Source: Paracoccus acridae (GTDB lineage: Bacteria; Pseudomonadota; Alphaproteobacteria; Rhodobacterales; Rhodobacteraceae). Taken from it: a DNA stretch of 64,000 bases. Shown piece by piece: positions 43,410 to 52,280 of the stretch. The first letter of the stretch is position 1, and each line of letters begins with the position of its first letter. The DNA is taken from NCBI RefSeq assembly GCF_014642735.1, contig NZ_BMIV01000010.1:1-64000 (forward strand), read 5' to 3'. Both the position numbers and the translations under genes were made by a program. The notes below the pieces were generated by a model that was not told the origin of the DNA, searched no databases, and worked only from the letters and a program-made list of their open reading frames with translations.

Positions 43410-44147
43410 ATGGAAAATACACAGGCCGTCCTTATTCACCCTGCCGTCGATGGCGGCATCAAACGAGCCAGGCCGGATTTTTCCGGCGGCACGCTTACCT
43501 GCAAATGCACGACAAACCCGGTCAAGGTCCGGGTCGGGGCGCAGACGGCGCATAACCACGTCTGCGGCTGCACCAAGTGCTGGAAGCCCGAGGGCGCGAT
43601 CTTCAGCCAGGTCGCGGTCGTGTCGCGCGACGCGATCGAGGTTGTGGAAAACGGCGACAAGCTGCAGATCGTCAACAAGGATGCGCCGATCCAGCGCTAT
43701 GCCTGCACCGGCTGCGGCGTGCACATGTATGGCCGGATCGAGAACAAGGACCATCCTTTCTATGGCCTGGACTTCGTCCATACCGAACTGTCGAAGGAAG
43801 ACGGATGGGCCGCACCCGAATTCGCGGCCTTCGTCAGTTCGGTGATCGAATCGGGTGTCGCGCCGTCCCGCATGGACGGCATCCGCGCGCGCCTGCGCGA
43901 ACTGGGGCTGACCCCCTATGACACCCTTTCCCCGCCGCTGATGGACGCCATCGCCACCCATGTCGCCAAGCGAGAGGGGAAACTGCCTTCGGCCCCTGCC
44001 GGCAAAAGCCCCGAGCCCGCGCCCGCCCAGCCGAAACCGGCCGCGTCCTCGGCGCCGCATCGCCCTGCCCCGTCGCCGCAACCGGCTGCCGAAGGCGGAT
44101 CGGTCTTCAGCCGCCTGCTGAACAAGCTGTTCGGCGGCCGGGGGTGA
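43410..44147 (+). CDS. gfa: Glutathione-dependent formaldehyde-activating enzyme with C-terminal extension
   Basis: A 245-residue zinc protein. The first 190 residues match Gfa, which promotes S-hydroxymethylglutathione formation: C31 and C33 (LTCKC), C52, C54, C57 ([16 protein letters not shown]), C99 and C102 ([13 protein letters not shown]). ATG 43410 follows GGAGGAG. Unusually, about 50 further residues follow, a Pro/Ala/Ser-rich linker ending in a short amphipathic [15 protein letters not shown]. No formaldehyde dehydrogenase gene is adjacent. Gfa is characteristic of Paracoccus and relatives. A clear terminator follows. Confidence 0.88.
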   Translation: MENTQAVLIHPAVDGGIKRARPDFSGGTLTCKCTTNPVKVRVGAQTAHNHVCGCTKCWKPEGAIFSQVAVVSRDAIEVVENGDKLQIVNKDAPIQRYACTGCGVHMYGRIENKDHPFYGLDFVHTELSKEDGWAAPEFAAFVSSVIESGVAPSRMDGIRARLRELGLTPYDTLSPPLMDAIATHVAKREGKLPSAPAGKSPEPAPAQPKPAASSAPHRPAPSPQPAAEGGSVFSRLLNKLFGGRG

Positions 44148-44205
44148 TGTGACGTCCTGCCGGCGGCAAGGCAGGACCTGACCTGCAAGGCTGCCGGTTC
44201 CAACG

Positions 44206-44233
44206 GTGCCTGGCGATCCACTGCGCCAGGCAC
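44206..44233 (+). terminator. Rho-independent terminator of gfa
   Basis: GTGCCTGGCG-N8-CGCCAGGCAC forms a 10-bp stem followed by GTCTTTTCTT, about 60 bases after the gfa stop. A shorter hairpin (GTCCTGCC with GGCAGGAC) lies just before it. The downstream gene is convergent. Confidence 0.75.
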
Positions 44234-44268
44234 GTCTTTTCTTGGTGGCAAAGGTGTCGGCCGCCGCT

Positions 44269-45102
44269 TCAGCTCGAGGCGACGAGTTCCCCCAGCAGAC
44301 GCCCAAGCGGCGCCGCCGGATCGGCCAGGGCCTGAACGACGGTCAGGTGGTTGAGCCCCGGCTCGCACCTGAGTTCAACGCTGGCGCCGCCTTCCTTCAG
44401 CAGGTCAGCCATTGCCGAGGCCTGGCTGTGAAAGGGGCTTGTCTCATCCGCCCCGCGGGTCATGATCCGCCGGGGCGCCGGATCGTGGCGGGAGGTCAGG
44501 GGCGACCAGGCCTTCGCCTCCTCATGGGTCATCCGGGCCTCGTCCTTCAGGAAGCTGCCGGGTATGTCCGACAGGTCATAGATGCCGCTGACCAGCAGCA
44601 GGCCGCGCACCGCGGGCAGGTTGGGCCGGGTCCTTTCGCCAGGGCCATGCCCGGCCAGATAGCAGGCCAGATGCGCCCCTGCGGAATGCCCACTGACGGT
44701 CAGCCGCGCCGGATCCGCGCCAAGTCCGGGCGCCATCGCCACCAGATGCCGCGCGGCGGCCCTGACCTGCGCGACAATGGTCCCAAGCCGGATGCCCGGC
44801 ATCAGGTCATAGGTCACGATCGCCGCGACACCACCGACGGCCAGGACCGGGGCCGCGACAAGGTGGTGGTCCTCCTTGCTGCCGGACCGCCAATAGCCCC
44901 CGTGGATGAACAGGTGCAGCGGCGCCCCCGGTTCAGGATCCCGGGGCAGAAGGATGTCCATCCTTTCCCGAGACCGGCTGCCATAGGGAAGATCGCGAAT
45001 GATCCGCACAGTGTCCGCAATGGCCCGAGAGCGTGCGGCCGTTTCCTGGATCACGGCATCGAAATCCGGGATGAAGTCGCGGTTCCGGTACAGATCCTGC
45101 AT
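44269..45102 (-). CDS. Alpha/beta hydrolase, arylformamidase/esterase-like
   Basis: A 277-residue hydrolase with the oxyanion motif HGGYWRSG, nucleophile elbow GHSAGAHLACYLAG, and a C-terminal GLNHLTVVQAL supplying the His. The HGGYW plus GHSAGAH pattern resembles kynurenine formamidase and related carboxylesterases. It is the last gene of a minus-strand group with the semialdehyde dehydrogenase and iron alcohol dehydrogenase. There it could hydrolyse a lactone or ester to a hydroxy acid such as 4-hydroxybutyrate. No kynurenine genes are nearby. No signal peptide. Confidence 0.78.
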   Translation of the reverse strand: MQDLYRNRDFIPDFDAVIQETAARSRAIADTVRIIRDLPYGSRSRERMDILLPRDPEPGAPLHLFIHGGYWRSGSKEDHHLVAAPVLAVGGVAAIVTYDLMPGIRLGTIVAQVRAAARHLVAMAPGLGADPARLTVSGHSAGAHLACYLAGHGPGERTRPNLPAVRGLLLVSGIYDLSDIPGSFLKDEARMTHEEAKAWSPLTSRHDPAPRRIMTRGADETSPFHSQASAMADLLKEGGASVELRCEPGLNHLTVVQALADPAAPLGRLLGELVASS

Positions 45103-45113
45103 CCTGCGCCCCG

Positions 45114-46580
45114 TCAGAACGCGACCGCGAAATACTTCGGCTCCATGAACTCGAGTATCCCCGTCACGCCACCCTCGCGTCCCAGCCCGCTTTGCTTGGT
45201 CCCCCCGAAGGGCGCGGCCGGGTCGGACATCAGGCCGCGGTTGATCGCGATCATCCCCGCCTCGATCCCCTTGCCGACCCGCAGCGCGCGCGACAGATCG
45301 CCCGAATAGACATAGGCCGCCAGCCCGTATTCCGTGGCATTGGCCAGCCGGATCGCCTGGTCCTCGGTCTCGAAGCGGTAAACCGGCGCGACGGGGCCGA
45401 AAATCTCCTCATGGGCAATGGCTGCATCCGGGCTGACATTGTCCAGCACCGTCGGCGGGAAGAAGAAGCCGGACCCCGGCAGCGCCGCGCCGCCAGTGGT
45501 GACGCGGGCTCCGAGGCCGACCGCCTCCTCGACCAGGCGGCCGATCTTCTGGACGGCCCGCGTCGTGATCATCGGCCCGACCTGGGTGGCGGGGTCCGTC
45601 CCCGGCCCCACCTTCAGCGCGGCCATGCGTTCGGTCAGCCCCGCCACGAAGGCGTCGTGAATGCCGGACTGGACATAGAAGCGGTTCGCGGCCGTGCAGG
45701 CCTCTCCTGCGTTGCGCATCTTGGCGATCATGGCGCCGTCCAATGCCGCGTTCAGATCGGCATCGTCGAAGACCAGGAAGGGCGCGTTGCCGCCCAGTTC
45801 CATCGAACAGGACACCACGCTTTTCGCCGCCTCGGCCAGCAGCACGCGTCCCACCCCGGTCGAGCCGGTGAAGGACAGCTTGCGCACGCGCGGATCGGCC
45901 AGCATGGCATTGGTGACGGGCGCGGGCTGGCTGGTCGTCAGGACGTTGACCACGCCGGGGGGCACCCCCGCCTCGGCCCCCAGCCGGGCCATGGCATAGG
46001 CCGTCAGCGGCGTCTCGCTGGCGGGCTTCAGGATCACGGTGCAGCCGGCGGCCAGGGCCGGGCCGATCTTGCGCGTGGCCATGGCCGCCGGAAAGTTCCA
46101 GGGCGTGATCAGGACCGCGATGCCGATCGGGTCGTGATCGACAAGGATGTGGTTGGCGCCCGACGGCGCATGGCGGAATTCGCCCGCGATGCGGACGGCT
46201 TCCTCGGCATACCAGCGGAAGAACTCGGCCGCATAGGCGACCTCGCCCCGCGCATCGGGCAGCGCCTTGCCGTTTTCCAGCGAGATCAGTTGGGCCAGTT
46301 CCTCGGCATGGTCCGTCATCAGGTGGAACCAGCGGCGCAGGATCTCGGACCGCTGGCGGGCGGGGGTCGCGCGCCAGCCGGCAGCGGCGGCCTCGGCCGC
46401 GTCCACGGCACGCAGGGCATCGGCGACCGTGGCATCCGCCACCTCGGCCAGGGTTCCCGCCGTCGTGGGGTTCACGACCGGGATGCCGCCGCCGGGCAGC
46501 CATTCGCCGCCGATATACAATCCAGCCGCATGAAGGCCGGGATCGGCGAAATCCGTCGCGTTCAGGGTGTCGAGGCTCAT
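45114..46580 (-). CDS. NAD(P)-dependent succinate-semialdehyde dehydrogenase-type enzyme
   Basis: A 488-residue aldehyde dehydrogenase with TPWNFPAAMATRKIGPALAAGCTVILKPASETP, SFTGSTGVGRVL, the general-base Glu in MELGGNAPFLVFDDAD, catalytic Cys in NAGEACTAANRFYVQ, and EIFGPVAPVYRFE. It is closest in pattern to GabD-type succinate- or glutarate-semialdehyde dehydrogenases. It follows an iron alcohol dehydrogenase gene by 17 bases. Together they would take 4-hydroxybutyrate to succinate, or a homologous hydroxy acid to a diacid. ATG 46580 follows AAAGGA. Confidence 0.86.
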   Translation of the reverse strand: MSLDTLNATDFADPGLHAAGLYIGGEWLPGGGIPVVNPTTAGTLAEVADATVADALRAVDAAEAAAAGWRATPARQRSEILRRWFHLMTDHAEELAQLISLENGKALPDARGEVAYAAEFFRWYAEEAVRIAGEFRHAPSGANHILVDHDPIGIAVLITPWNFPAAMATRKIGPALAAGCTVILKPASETPLTAYAMARLGAEAGVPPGVVNVLTTSQPAPVTNAMLADPRVRKLSFTGSTGVGRVLLAEAAKSVVSCSMELGGNAPFLVFDDADLNAALDGAMIAKMRNAGEACTAANRFYVQSGIHDAFVAGLTERMAALKVGPGTDPATQVGPMITTRAVQKIGRLVEEAVGLGARVTTGGAALPGSGFFFPPTVLDNVSPDAAIAHEEIFGPVAPVYRFETEDQAIRLANATEYGLAAYVYSGDLSRALRVGKGIEAGMIAINRGLMSDPAAPFGGTKQSGLGREGGVTGILEFMEPKYFAVAF

Positions 46581-46597
46581 GGCCAGTCCTTTCGGGC

Positions 46598-47797
46598 TTA
46601 CTGGAGGATGCGGGCGTCGCCGGAAAAGGCGGCCTGCAGCAGGCGGGTCATGTCGGCGCGGTCGATCGGGCGCGGATTGTTCTGGATCAGTCGCTCGATG
46701 CCGCAGGACTGGTCGGCCACCCAGCCGATCTGATCCTCGGGCAGGCCCAGGCCCGACAGCGTCTCAGGGATCCCGATGCGAGAAAACAGGGATCGGACGG
46801 CGGGGATCACCTCGTCGGCCGAGGCAAGGCCCATCGCTTCGGCGATCTGCGCCAGTTCAGGGGCGATGGCCGGGCGGTTCCATTCCATGACCCAGGGCAT
46901 CAGGCAGGCCACGCCGGCACCATGCGCGGTGTGCGTCAGGGCACCCACCGGATACTGGATCGCATGGGCGGCGGCGGTGCCCGCAACGCCGAAGGCCAGC
47001 CCGGCGAACAGCGCGCCCTGCATCACCCGGGCACGCGCCTCGGCATCCGCGCCCGTCCGGCAGGCGCGTTCCAGCCCCTGCCACAGCAGGCGGATCGCGG
47101 TCAGGGCGAATTGGTCGGACAGCGCGTTCTTTCCCACGAAGACCCGTTCCTGCGTCAAGGTCGCGGTGACGGGACGACGAATGGCGGTAAACGCCTCGAT
47201 CGCATGGGTCAGGGCGTCGGCCCCGGCGATGGCCGTCAGACCGGGCGGACAGGTCAGCGTCAGGTCGGGATCGCAGATCGCCGCCGTCGGCACCAGATGC
47301 GGGCTGGAGATCCCGACCTTCAGGCTGCGCGCCGAATCGGACAGGACGGCGACCGGCGTGACCTCGGATCCGGTGCCCGCCGTCGTGGGCAGGGCAATAA
47401 GGGGAAGGATCGGCCCGGGCACCTTCAGCTCTCCGTAATAGTCCTGCGGCTGCCCGCCATGGGTCAGCAACAGGGCCACGCATTTCGCCATGTCGAGGCA
47501 GGATCCGCCCCCGATCCCGACGACCAGATCGGGCGCAAAGCCGCGCGCGGCCTGGCTGGCGGCAAGGGCGCTGTCCACCGGAACGTCCGGCAGGGTTCCG
47601 CTTTCGACTTGCACCGCAAGCCCGTGATCGTTCAAATCCGCCAGCATCGCCTGGAACTGGGGATCGCCGGCCAAGCGGGCATCGGTGACGACCAGAGCGC
47701 GGCGCCCCAGCCTGGCAGCGACCTGCCCGAGCACCTGCCGCTGACCCGGGCCGAAGATGATCTCTCGCGGCGGCCTGATCGTGCCGAAATGCGTCAT
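46598..47797 (-). CDS. Iron-containing alcohol dehydrogenase, 4-hydroxybutyrate dehydrogenase-like
   Basis: A 399-residue group III alcohol dehydrogenase with the NAD motif VVGIGGGSCLDMAKCVALLL, PTTAGTGSEVTPVAVL, and metal ligands in DALTHAIEAF and HTAHGAGVACLMPWVMEW. ATG 47797 has GAGG six bases upstream. It is divergent from a GntR/FCD regulator. Coupling with the semialdehyde dehydrogenase suggests oxidation of a 4-hydroxy acid. Lactaldehyde, 1,3-propanediol or maleylacetate substrates are possible within the family, the last being less likely without ring-cleavage genes in this operon. Confidence 0.85.
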   Translation of the reverse strand: MTHFGTIRPPREIIFGPGQRQVLGQVAARLGRRALVVTDARLAGDPQFQAMLADLNDHGLAVQVESGTLPDVPVDSALAASQAARGFAPDLVVGIGGGSCLDMAKCVALLLTHGGQPQDYYGELKVPGPILPLIALPTTAGTGSEVTPVAVLSDSARSLKVGISSPHLVPTAAICDPDLTLTCPPGLTAIAGADALTHAIEAFTAIRRPVTATLTQERVFVGKNALSDQFALTAIRLLWQGLERACRTGADAEARARVMQGALFAGLAFGVAGTAAAHAIQYPVGALTHTAHGAGVACLMPWVMEWNRPAIAPELAQIAEAMGLASADEVIPAVRSLFSRIGIPETLSGLGLPEDQIGWVADQSCGIERLIQNNPRPIDRADMTRLLQAAFSGDARILQ

Positions 47798-47871
47798 TCT
47801 GTTCCTCTCCCGCTTCATGTGCCGCTTGAACAAGGACGCGACCCACCATGCCCGTCCCGATCTGCTTATCG

Positions 47872-47897
47872 TATCCTATATGATATTGTATTTGACA
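47872..47897. promoter_or_regulatory. AT-rich divergent promoter/operator between alcohol dehydrogenase and GntR genes
   Basis: In the 143-base gap an abruptly AT-rich segment carries TATC-CTATAT-GATA (47872-47885), a small perfect inverted repeat, followed by TTGACA (47892-47897), a consensus -35 for the plus strand. The repeat is a candidate site for the adjacent FCD-type GntR protein. No good -10 is seen at 16-18 bases. Confidence 0.4.
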
Positions 47898-47940
47898 TCC
47901 GATCCGATCTTTGTAAACCATCGTCTTGCAAACACCGCAG

Positions 47941-48639
47941 ATGAAAGGTGCAGAATTGGGAAGCGCAGCGGAAAGCCAGGGCATCCAGATGGTTCGACCG
48001 GCCAGCATCGTGGATGGCGTCCATGACAGCATCTACGAACGCATCATGTCCCTGGAGATCGCGCCTGGCGCCCGCATTCCCGTGGATGTCGTGGCCCGAG
48101 ACCTGGGCGTGTCCCAGACCCCCGTCCGCGAGGCCCTGTCCCGGCTGGAACGTGAAGGCCTGGTGCGCAAGGCGCATCTGATCGGCTACAGCGCCGCGCC
48201 GCAACTGTCGCGCAAGGCGTTCGAGGATCTGTTCGCCTTTCGCCTTCTGCTGGAACCGGAATGCGCCCGGATCGCCACGCAGAACCTGACCCCGGACAGC
48301 CTGCAAGAACTTGAGGAAGCAGCCGCCGACATGGGCCATGGCGAGGCGCCGGTGGACCGCAACAGCCGCTATTCCCGCTTTGCCCGCGCCGATGCGCATT
48401 TCCACGACGCGATCCTGAAGATCGCCGGGAACGAGGTGATCCGCCAGGCTTTCGCCGACCAGCATGTGCACCTGCACCTGTTCCGCCTGATGTTCCACAG
48501 CCGCGTCACGCAAGAGGCGCTTGAAGAACACGAGAACCTGCTGGCCGCCTTTCGCGCCGGCGACGGCGCCCGGGCGCAGGCGGCGATGCACGAACATATC
48601 TCGCGCTCGCGCGACCGATTGATGCTGGCTTTCGAATGA
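47941..48639 (+). CDS. GntR/FadR-family regulator with FCD domain
   Basis: A 232-residue regulator. The N-terminal winged HTH (IPVDVVARDLGVSQTPVREALSRLEREGLV) precedes a helical FCD effector domain with likely metal and ligand residues in ARADAHFHDAILKIAGNEVIRQ and EEHENLLAAFRAGD. Such regulators sense small carboxylates. The start is uncertain: ATG 47941 lacks a good ribosome site and ATG 47989 is an alternative. It overlaps the downstream ABC ATPase gene by ATGA and is divergent from the alcohol dehydrogenase operon, so it probably controls both. Confidence 0.86.
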   Translation: MKGAELGSAAESQGIQMVRPASIVDGVHDSIYERIMSLEIAPGARIPVDVVARDLGVSQTPVREALSRLEREGLVRKAHLIGYSAAPQLSRKAFEDLFAFRLLLEPECARIATQNLTPDSLQELEEAAADMGHGEAPVDRNSRYSRFARADAHFHDAILKIAGNEVIRQAFADQHVHLHLFRLMFHSRVTQEALEEHENLLAAFRAGDGARAQAAMHEHISRSRDRLMLAFE

Positions 48640-50204
48640 ACGCGGCGACCATGCCCGTGTCGGCCACCGCCCTTGCCCGGCCTGCCCTTCGGGCCGAAGG
48701 CTTAAGCAAGGCCTATGGGCCGGTCACGGTCCTGTCGGATGTCACGCTGGACATCCTGCCGGGCGAGGTTCACGCCGTCATCGGAGAGAATGGGGCGGGC
48801 AAGTCCACGCTGATGAAGCTGCTATCCGGCCATGTCGCGCCCTCGGCCGGGCGCCTGCTGATGGGGGAAGCGCCGGTGGCCTTTCCCGATGCCGCCGCGG
48901 CCGAGTCGGCGGGCGTCGTTCTGGTGCATCAGGAAATCCTGCTGGCCCCCGACCTGACCGTGGCCGAAAACCTGTTTCTGGGCCGCGAGTTGACGCGCGG
49001 TCCGATGGTGGACGACCGCGCCATGAGCCGCCGCACGGCCGAGGTCCTGGCCTCGATCGGCGCGCATTGCCATCCGCGCGACCGCGTGGGGTCCCTGCCC
49101 CTGGCGCAGCGCCAGCTGGTGCAGATCGCGCGGGCGCTGCTGGAGCCGCGCACCGTCGTGATCTTCGACGAACCCACGGCCGTTCTGGCCAATGACGAGG
49201 TCGCGGCGCTGCTGGACGTGGTGCGCGGCCTTCGGGCACGGGGCGCGGCCGTCCTCTATATCTCGCACCGGCTTGACGAGGTCGAGGCCTTGGCCGACCG
49301 CGTGACCGTGCTGCGCGACGGGCGCATGATCGGCACCTGGCCCGCCGGGCTGACGCAGCGCGCCATGGCCGACCTGATGGTGGGCCGGGAACTGGGCACG
49401 CTTTATCCGCCCAAGCGCGCCCTGCCCGCAGTCGCGCCCCAGCTTGTGATCGACGCCCTGTCCGTCGAACACGGCGCGGTGGAAGCCAGCCTGGTGCTGC
49501 GCCCCGGCGAGGTCCTGGGCATCGGCGGCATGATCGGATCGGGTCGGACCGAGCTGTTCGAGGGGCTGATGGGCCTTCGGCCCTCGCAGGCCGCGCGGAT
49601 CACGCTGGGTGGGCACGAGGTCACGCATCGCAGCGTGCGCGACTGGCAGGCGGCGGGGCTGGTCTATCTGACCGAAGATCGCAAGGGCAAGGGGCTGCTT
49701 CTGGACGAGCCCCTCGCCACCAACCTGACCCTTCAGGCCCTGGACAGCGTGCATCCCGGCACGCGGCTTGACCATGCAGGGGAAGATCGCGCCCTTGATC
49801 GCGCCGTGGACGCCTATGACATCCGCGTGCGCAACCGCCACCTGTCGGCGGGCCAGTTGTCGGGCGGCAACCAGCAGAAGCTGCTTCTGGCCAAGGTGAT
49901 GCTGACCGATCCCGCCGTGGTCATCATCGACGAACCGACCCGCGGCATCGACATCGGCAACAAGAGCCAGATCTATGACTTCATCGACCGGCTGGTGCGG
50001 GCGGGCAAGGCGGTGATCGTCGTCTCGTCCGAACTGCCCGAACTGGTCGGCCTGTCGGACCGGGTCCTGGTGATGCGCGGGGGGCGCATCGTCGCGGAAC
50101 TGACAGGCGAGGCCATCACCGAACAGAACGTCGTCTATGCGGCGACCAGTGGCGAAAAACAAGAAGCCGGGCCGCATGACCCGGCGGCCAGAACACACAC
50201 CTGA
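48636..50204 (+). CDS. Sugar ABC transporter ATP-binding protein (RbsA type)
   Basis: A 522-residue tandem ATPase. The first cassette has Walker A GENGAGKST and VVIFDEPTAVLANDE. The second has GMIGSGRTE, LSGGNQQKLLLAKVML and VIIDEPTRGIDIGNKSQIYDF. Its start lies within the GntR stop, so regulator and transporter form one operon. It serves the permease and binding protein that follow. CUT2-type importers carry pentoses, polyols, autoinducer-2-like or other small polyhydroxy compounds. Confidence 0.92.
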   Translation: MNAATMPVSATALARPALRAEGLSKAYGPVTVLSDVTLDILPGEVHAVIGENGAGKSTLMKLLSGHVAPSAGRLLMGEAPVAFPDAAAAESAGVVLVHQEILLAPDLTVAENLFLGRELTRGPMVDDRAMSRRTAEVLASIGAHCHPRDRVGSLPLAQRQLVQIARALLEPRTVVIFDEPTAVLANDEVAALLDVVRGLRARGAAVLYISHRLDEVEALADRVTVLRDGRMIGTWPAGLTQRAMADLMVGRELGTLYPPKRALPAVAPQLVIDALSVEHGAVEASLVLRPGEVLGIGGMIGSGRTELFEGLMGLRPSQAARITLGGHEVTHRSVRDWQAAGLVYLTEDRKGKGLLLDEPLATNLTLQALDSVHPGTRLDHAGEDRALDRAVDAYDIRVRNRHLSAGQLSGGNQQKLLLAKVMLTDPAVVIIDEPTRGIDIGNKSQIYDFIDRLVRAGKAVIVVSSELPELVGLSDRVLVMRGGRIVAELTGEAITEQNVVYAATSGEKQEAGPHDPAARTHT

Positions 50205-50232
50205 ACCGGACGTCAGGGGGGAGGAGACCCGG

Positions 50233-51216
50233 ATGACAAGCGTCACCACGGAGATTGCCGGCGCACCGCGCCGCATCCGCTGGGCCGACATGGGCCCCTT
50301 CATCGCATTGGCCCTTGTCGTGCTGATCGGCACGCTGATCAACACCAATTTCGCGACCGGCACCAACATCGCCAATGTCGTGACCCGCTCGGCCTTCATC
50401 GCCATCATCGCCGTGGGCGCAACCTTCGTGATTTCGTCCGGCTGCCTCGATCTGTCCGTGGGCTCGATGATGGCCTTCGTGACGGGCGTGATGATCCTGA
50501 CGATGAACCGGCTGGAACCGACCATGGGGGCCAATGCCATCCTTGTCGGCGCGGGCTTCGGGCTGATCGTCGGCGCGCTCTGCGGCTTGCTGAACGGGCT
50601 GATCGTGACGGTGGGCAAGATCGAGCCCTTCATCGCCACGCTGGGCACGATGGGCATCTTCCGGGCGCTGATCACCTGGATGTCGGACGGCGGATCCATC
50701 CCCATCGACCGGGCGCTGCGCGACCCCTATCGTCCCGTCTATTTCGGCAATGTGCTGGGGATCCCCCTGCCCGTGGTCGTGACGCTGGCCGTGGTCCTAG
50801 TCGGCGCCTTCATCCTGTATCGCACCAAATACGGGCGGCGCTGCATGGCGGCGGGGTCGAACGCCGATGTTGCGCGCTTTTCGGGCGTTTCAGTGGCGCG
50901 GGTGCGGACCACGGCCTTCGTGATCCAGGGGCTGTGCGTGGCCATCGCCGCGATCTGCTATATCCCTCGCCTGGGGGCAGCAACCCCCACGACCGGGCAG
51001 TTGTGGGAATTGCAGGTCATCACCGCCGTGGTGATCGGCGGCACCCTTCTGCGCGGCGGCAAGGGCCGCATCTGGGGCACGGTCGCCGGTGCGCTGATCC
51101 TGGAAGTGATCGCCAACCTGATGGTGCTGTCGAACATGGTCTCCGAATACCTCGTCGCGGCGGTCCAGGGGGTGATCATCATCCTGGCCATGCTGGCACA
51201 CCGCTTCATCAAGTAA
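50233..51216 (+). CDS. Sugar ABC transporter permease (RbsC type)
   Basis: A 327-residue membrane protein with FIAIIAVGATFVISSGCLDLSVGSMMAF, GSNADVARFSGVSVARVRT and ITAVVIGGTLLRGGKGRIWGTVAGALILE, all RbsC-family landmarks, and about nine hydrophobic spans. ATG 50233 follows GGAGGAG; the longer frame would overlap the ATPase gene by 68 bases. It lies between the ATPase and binding-protein genes of the GntR-linked importer. Confidence 0.9.
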   Translation: MTSVTTEIAGAPRRIRWADMGPFIALALVVLIGTLINTNFATGTNIANVVTRSAFIAIIAVGATFVISSGCLDLSVGSMMAFVTGVMILTMNRLEPTMGANAILVGAGFGLIVGALCGLLNGLIVTVGKIEPFIATLGTMGIFRALITWMSDGGSIPIDRALRDPYRPVYFGNVLGIPLPVVVTLAVVLVGAFILYRTKYGRRCMAAGSNADVARFSGVSVARVRTTAFVIQGLCVAIAAICYIPRLGAATPTTGQLWELQVITAVVIGGTLLRGGKGRIWGTVAGALILEVIANLMVLSNMVSEYLVAAVQGVIIILAMLAHRFIK

Positions 51217-51260
51217 TCGCCCAGGGAGAGGCGAGGATTTTTCCAAAGGGAGGAACGACA

Positions 51261-52223
51261 ATGAAAAGACTGACCCAACGCGCCCTGACACTGGCCACCG
51301 CCGCAAGCCTGCTGGCGCTGACCGCAGGCGGGGCGGTGGCCCAGGACAAGCGCACCATCGCCGTCTCGATCCCGGCCGCGACGCATGGCTGGACCGGCGG
51401 CGTGGTCTATCACGCCGAACAGGCCGAGAAGGAGATCGAGGCCGCATTCCCGAATATCGACGTGATCGTGAAGACCTCGCCTTCCGCGACGGCCCAGGTA
51501 TCGGCTTTGGAAGACCTGTCCGCCGGGCAGACCCTGGACGCCCTGGTCATCCTGCCCTTCACCTCCGAGGAACTGACCGGCCCGGTCGAGCAGGTCAAGT
51601 CGAACGGCACCTATATCGCCGTCGTGGACCGGGGCCTGACCGACCCGACGATCCAGGATCTGTATGTGGCGGGCGACAACATCGCCGTGGGCGCCAATAC
51701 CGCGAAATGGATGGCCGAGAAGCTGGGCGGCGAGGGCAAGGTCGTCGTGCTGCGCGGCATCCCCACCGTCATCGACGACGAACGCATCCAGGGCTTCACC
51801 GACGTGATGAAGGACACCAACATCGAGATCCTGGACATCCAGTATGCCAACTGGAACCAGGACGAGGCCTTCAGCCTGATGCAGGATTACCTGGCCAAGT
51901 ATCCGCATATCGACGCGGTCTGGGCCAATGACGACGACATGCTTCTGGGCGTGCTGGAAGCGGTCAAGCAGTCGGGCCGGACCGAGATCAAGTATGCCCT
52001 GGGCGGCAACGGCATGAAGGACGTGATCGAGATGGTGAAGGCGGGCGATCCCGTCACGCCCATCTCGACCCCCTACCCTCCGTCAATGATCAAGTCGGCC
52101 ATCTACATGACGGCGGCGCAGTTTTCCGGCCAGGCGCCGATGCGCGGCAACTTCAAGCTGGATGCGCCGCTGATCACGCCGGAAAACGCCGACCAGTTCT
52201 ATTTCCCCGACAGCCCGTTCTGA
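51261..52223 (+). CDS. Sugar ABC transporter substrate-binding protein (ribose type)
   Basis: A 320-residue periplasmic protein with a Sec signal (MKRLTQRALTLATAASLLALTAGGAVAQ). Its RbsB-type core contains IAVSIPAATHGWTGGVVYHAEQAEKEI, ALVILPFTSEELTGPVEQ and AVWANDDDMLLGVLEAVKQ. ATG 51261 follows GGGAGGAA. It completes the importer begun at 48636. A strong hairpin follows it. The ligand is unknown and may link to the alcohol/semialdehyde dehydrogenase pair across the divergent promoter. Confidence 0.9.
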   Translation: MKRLTQRALTLATAASLLALTAGGAVAQDKRTIAVSIPAATHGWTGGVVYHAEQAEKEIEAAFPNIDVIVKTSPSATAQVSALEDLSAGQTLDALVILPFTSEELTGPVEQVKSNGTYIAVVDRGLTDPTIQDLYVAGDNIAVGANTAKWMAEKLGGEGKVVVLRGIPTVIDDERIQGFTDVMKDTNIEILDIQYANWNQDEAFSLMQDYLAKYPHIDAVWANDDDMLLGVLEAVKQSGRTEIKYALGGNGMKDVIEMVKAGDPVTPISTPYPPSMIKSAIYMTAAQFSGQAPMRGNFKLDAPLITPENADQFYFPDSPF

Positions 52224-52230
52224 CGACTGC

Positions 52231-52254
52231 GCCGGAGGCCCAGCGGCCTCCGGC
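52231..52254 (+). terminator. Strong hairpin after binding-protein gene
   Basis: GCCGGAGGCC-cagc-GGCCTCCGGC is a perfect 10-bp stem followed by TTCGATTTG, 7 bases after the binding-protein stop and 26 bases before the DJ-1/PfpI gene. It probably terminates most transcripts while allowing some readthrough. Confidence 0.65.
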
Positions 52255-52280
52255 TTCGATTTGACACAAGGAGACCACGG

